Shown: piece after piece, positions 5,288 through 5,371 of the stretch
Numbering within the stretch: position 1 is the first letter of the stretch
Layout of the letters: every line of letters begins with the position of its first letter
Assembly: GCA_024278645.1 (NCBI GenBank)
Contig: JAJRST010000087.1
Location: forward strand, 1 to 5,371
Direction: 5' to 3'
DNA length: 5,371 bases
From: a bacterium
GTDB lineage: Bacteria; Zhuqueibacterota; Zhuqueibacteria; Residuimicrobiales; Krinioviventaceae
The notes under the pieces: generated by a model
Told to the model about the DNA's origin: nothing
Databases searched by the model: none
The model's input: only the letters and a program-made list of their open reading frames with translations
Program-made: the position numbers and the translations under genes

Positions 5288-5371
5288 TGTTAGTGTTTTA
5301 AAAGTTGATTTTTGACCAAATCCGGCAAAAGTTGAATTTCACAGTTGGATTTTAGGATTTGGAATTTGGAA
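5288..5371. other. AT-rich intergenic sequence, no gene seen
   Basis: After the broken last array unit the sequence is AT-rich, with no ORF or RNA gene seen. It includes two similar segments, AAAGTTGATTTTTGA (5301-5315) and AAAGTTGAATTTCA (5328-5341). The last bases (5348-5371) read as GGATTTTA, GGATTT, GGAATTT, GGAA, suggesting another short repeat continuing past the window. Confidence 0.5.

Overview
The window holds one very large gene on the minus strand (78..4928, 1616 codons), a 77-base tail downstream of it, and a 443-base non-coding stretch upstream of it that is mostly a tandem repeat. The protein looks like an exported, multidomain surface protein. It has an N-terminal signal peptide, a LamG/concanavalin-like domain, a seven-motif FG-GAP/VCBS beta-propeller, an ASPIC/UnbV domain, about six Big_1-type Ig-like domains, a PKD/cadherin-like Ig domain, a fibronectin III-like domain, and a C-terminal domain of the type IX secretion (Por) sorting family.

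The C-terminal domain, with its NYPNPFNPST motif, FlgD-like beta-sandwich and short basic tail, points to the FCB superphylum. The 'YPNPFNP' form and the GC-rich coding sequence fit uncultured lineages around KSB1, Calditrichota or Marinimicrobia better than typical Bacteroidota. This is inference from one protein and the phylum is not certain.

Layout from left to right: 1..77 is the 3' flank of the gene. It carries two 26-base direct repeats and an inverted arm that can form a 13-bp hairpin four bases after the stop codon. 78..4928 is the gene, read right to left. 4929..5047 is its leader, with a weak ribosome binding site, a small dyad, and a possible 27-codon leader ORF whose stop overlaps the gene's ATG as ATGA. 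5048..5287 is a perfect-period 15-bp tandem array of 16 units with only three variable positions. 5288..5371 is AT-rich sequence with no gene, starting a short GGATTT/GGAATTT-like periodicity at the window edge.

There is only one convincing gene, so no operon or pathway can be read from the window. The most notable points are the domain architecture (a CRTAC1-like propeller plus ASPIC/UnbV head on an invasin-type Ig stalk with a T9SS signal) and the structured 15-bp array directly upstream of the gene. The array contains an exact 45-bp higher-order duplication and may act as a length-variable upstream region.
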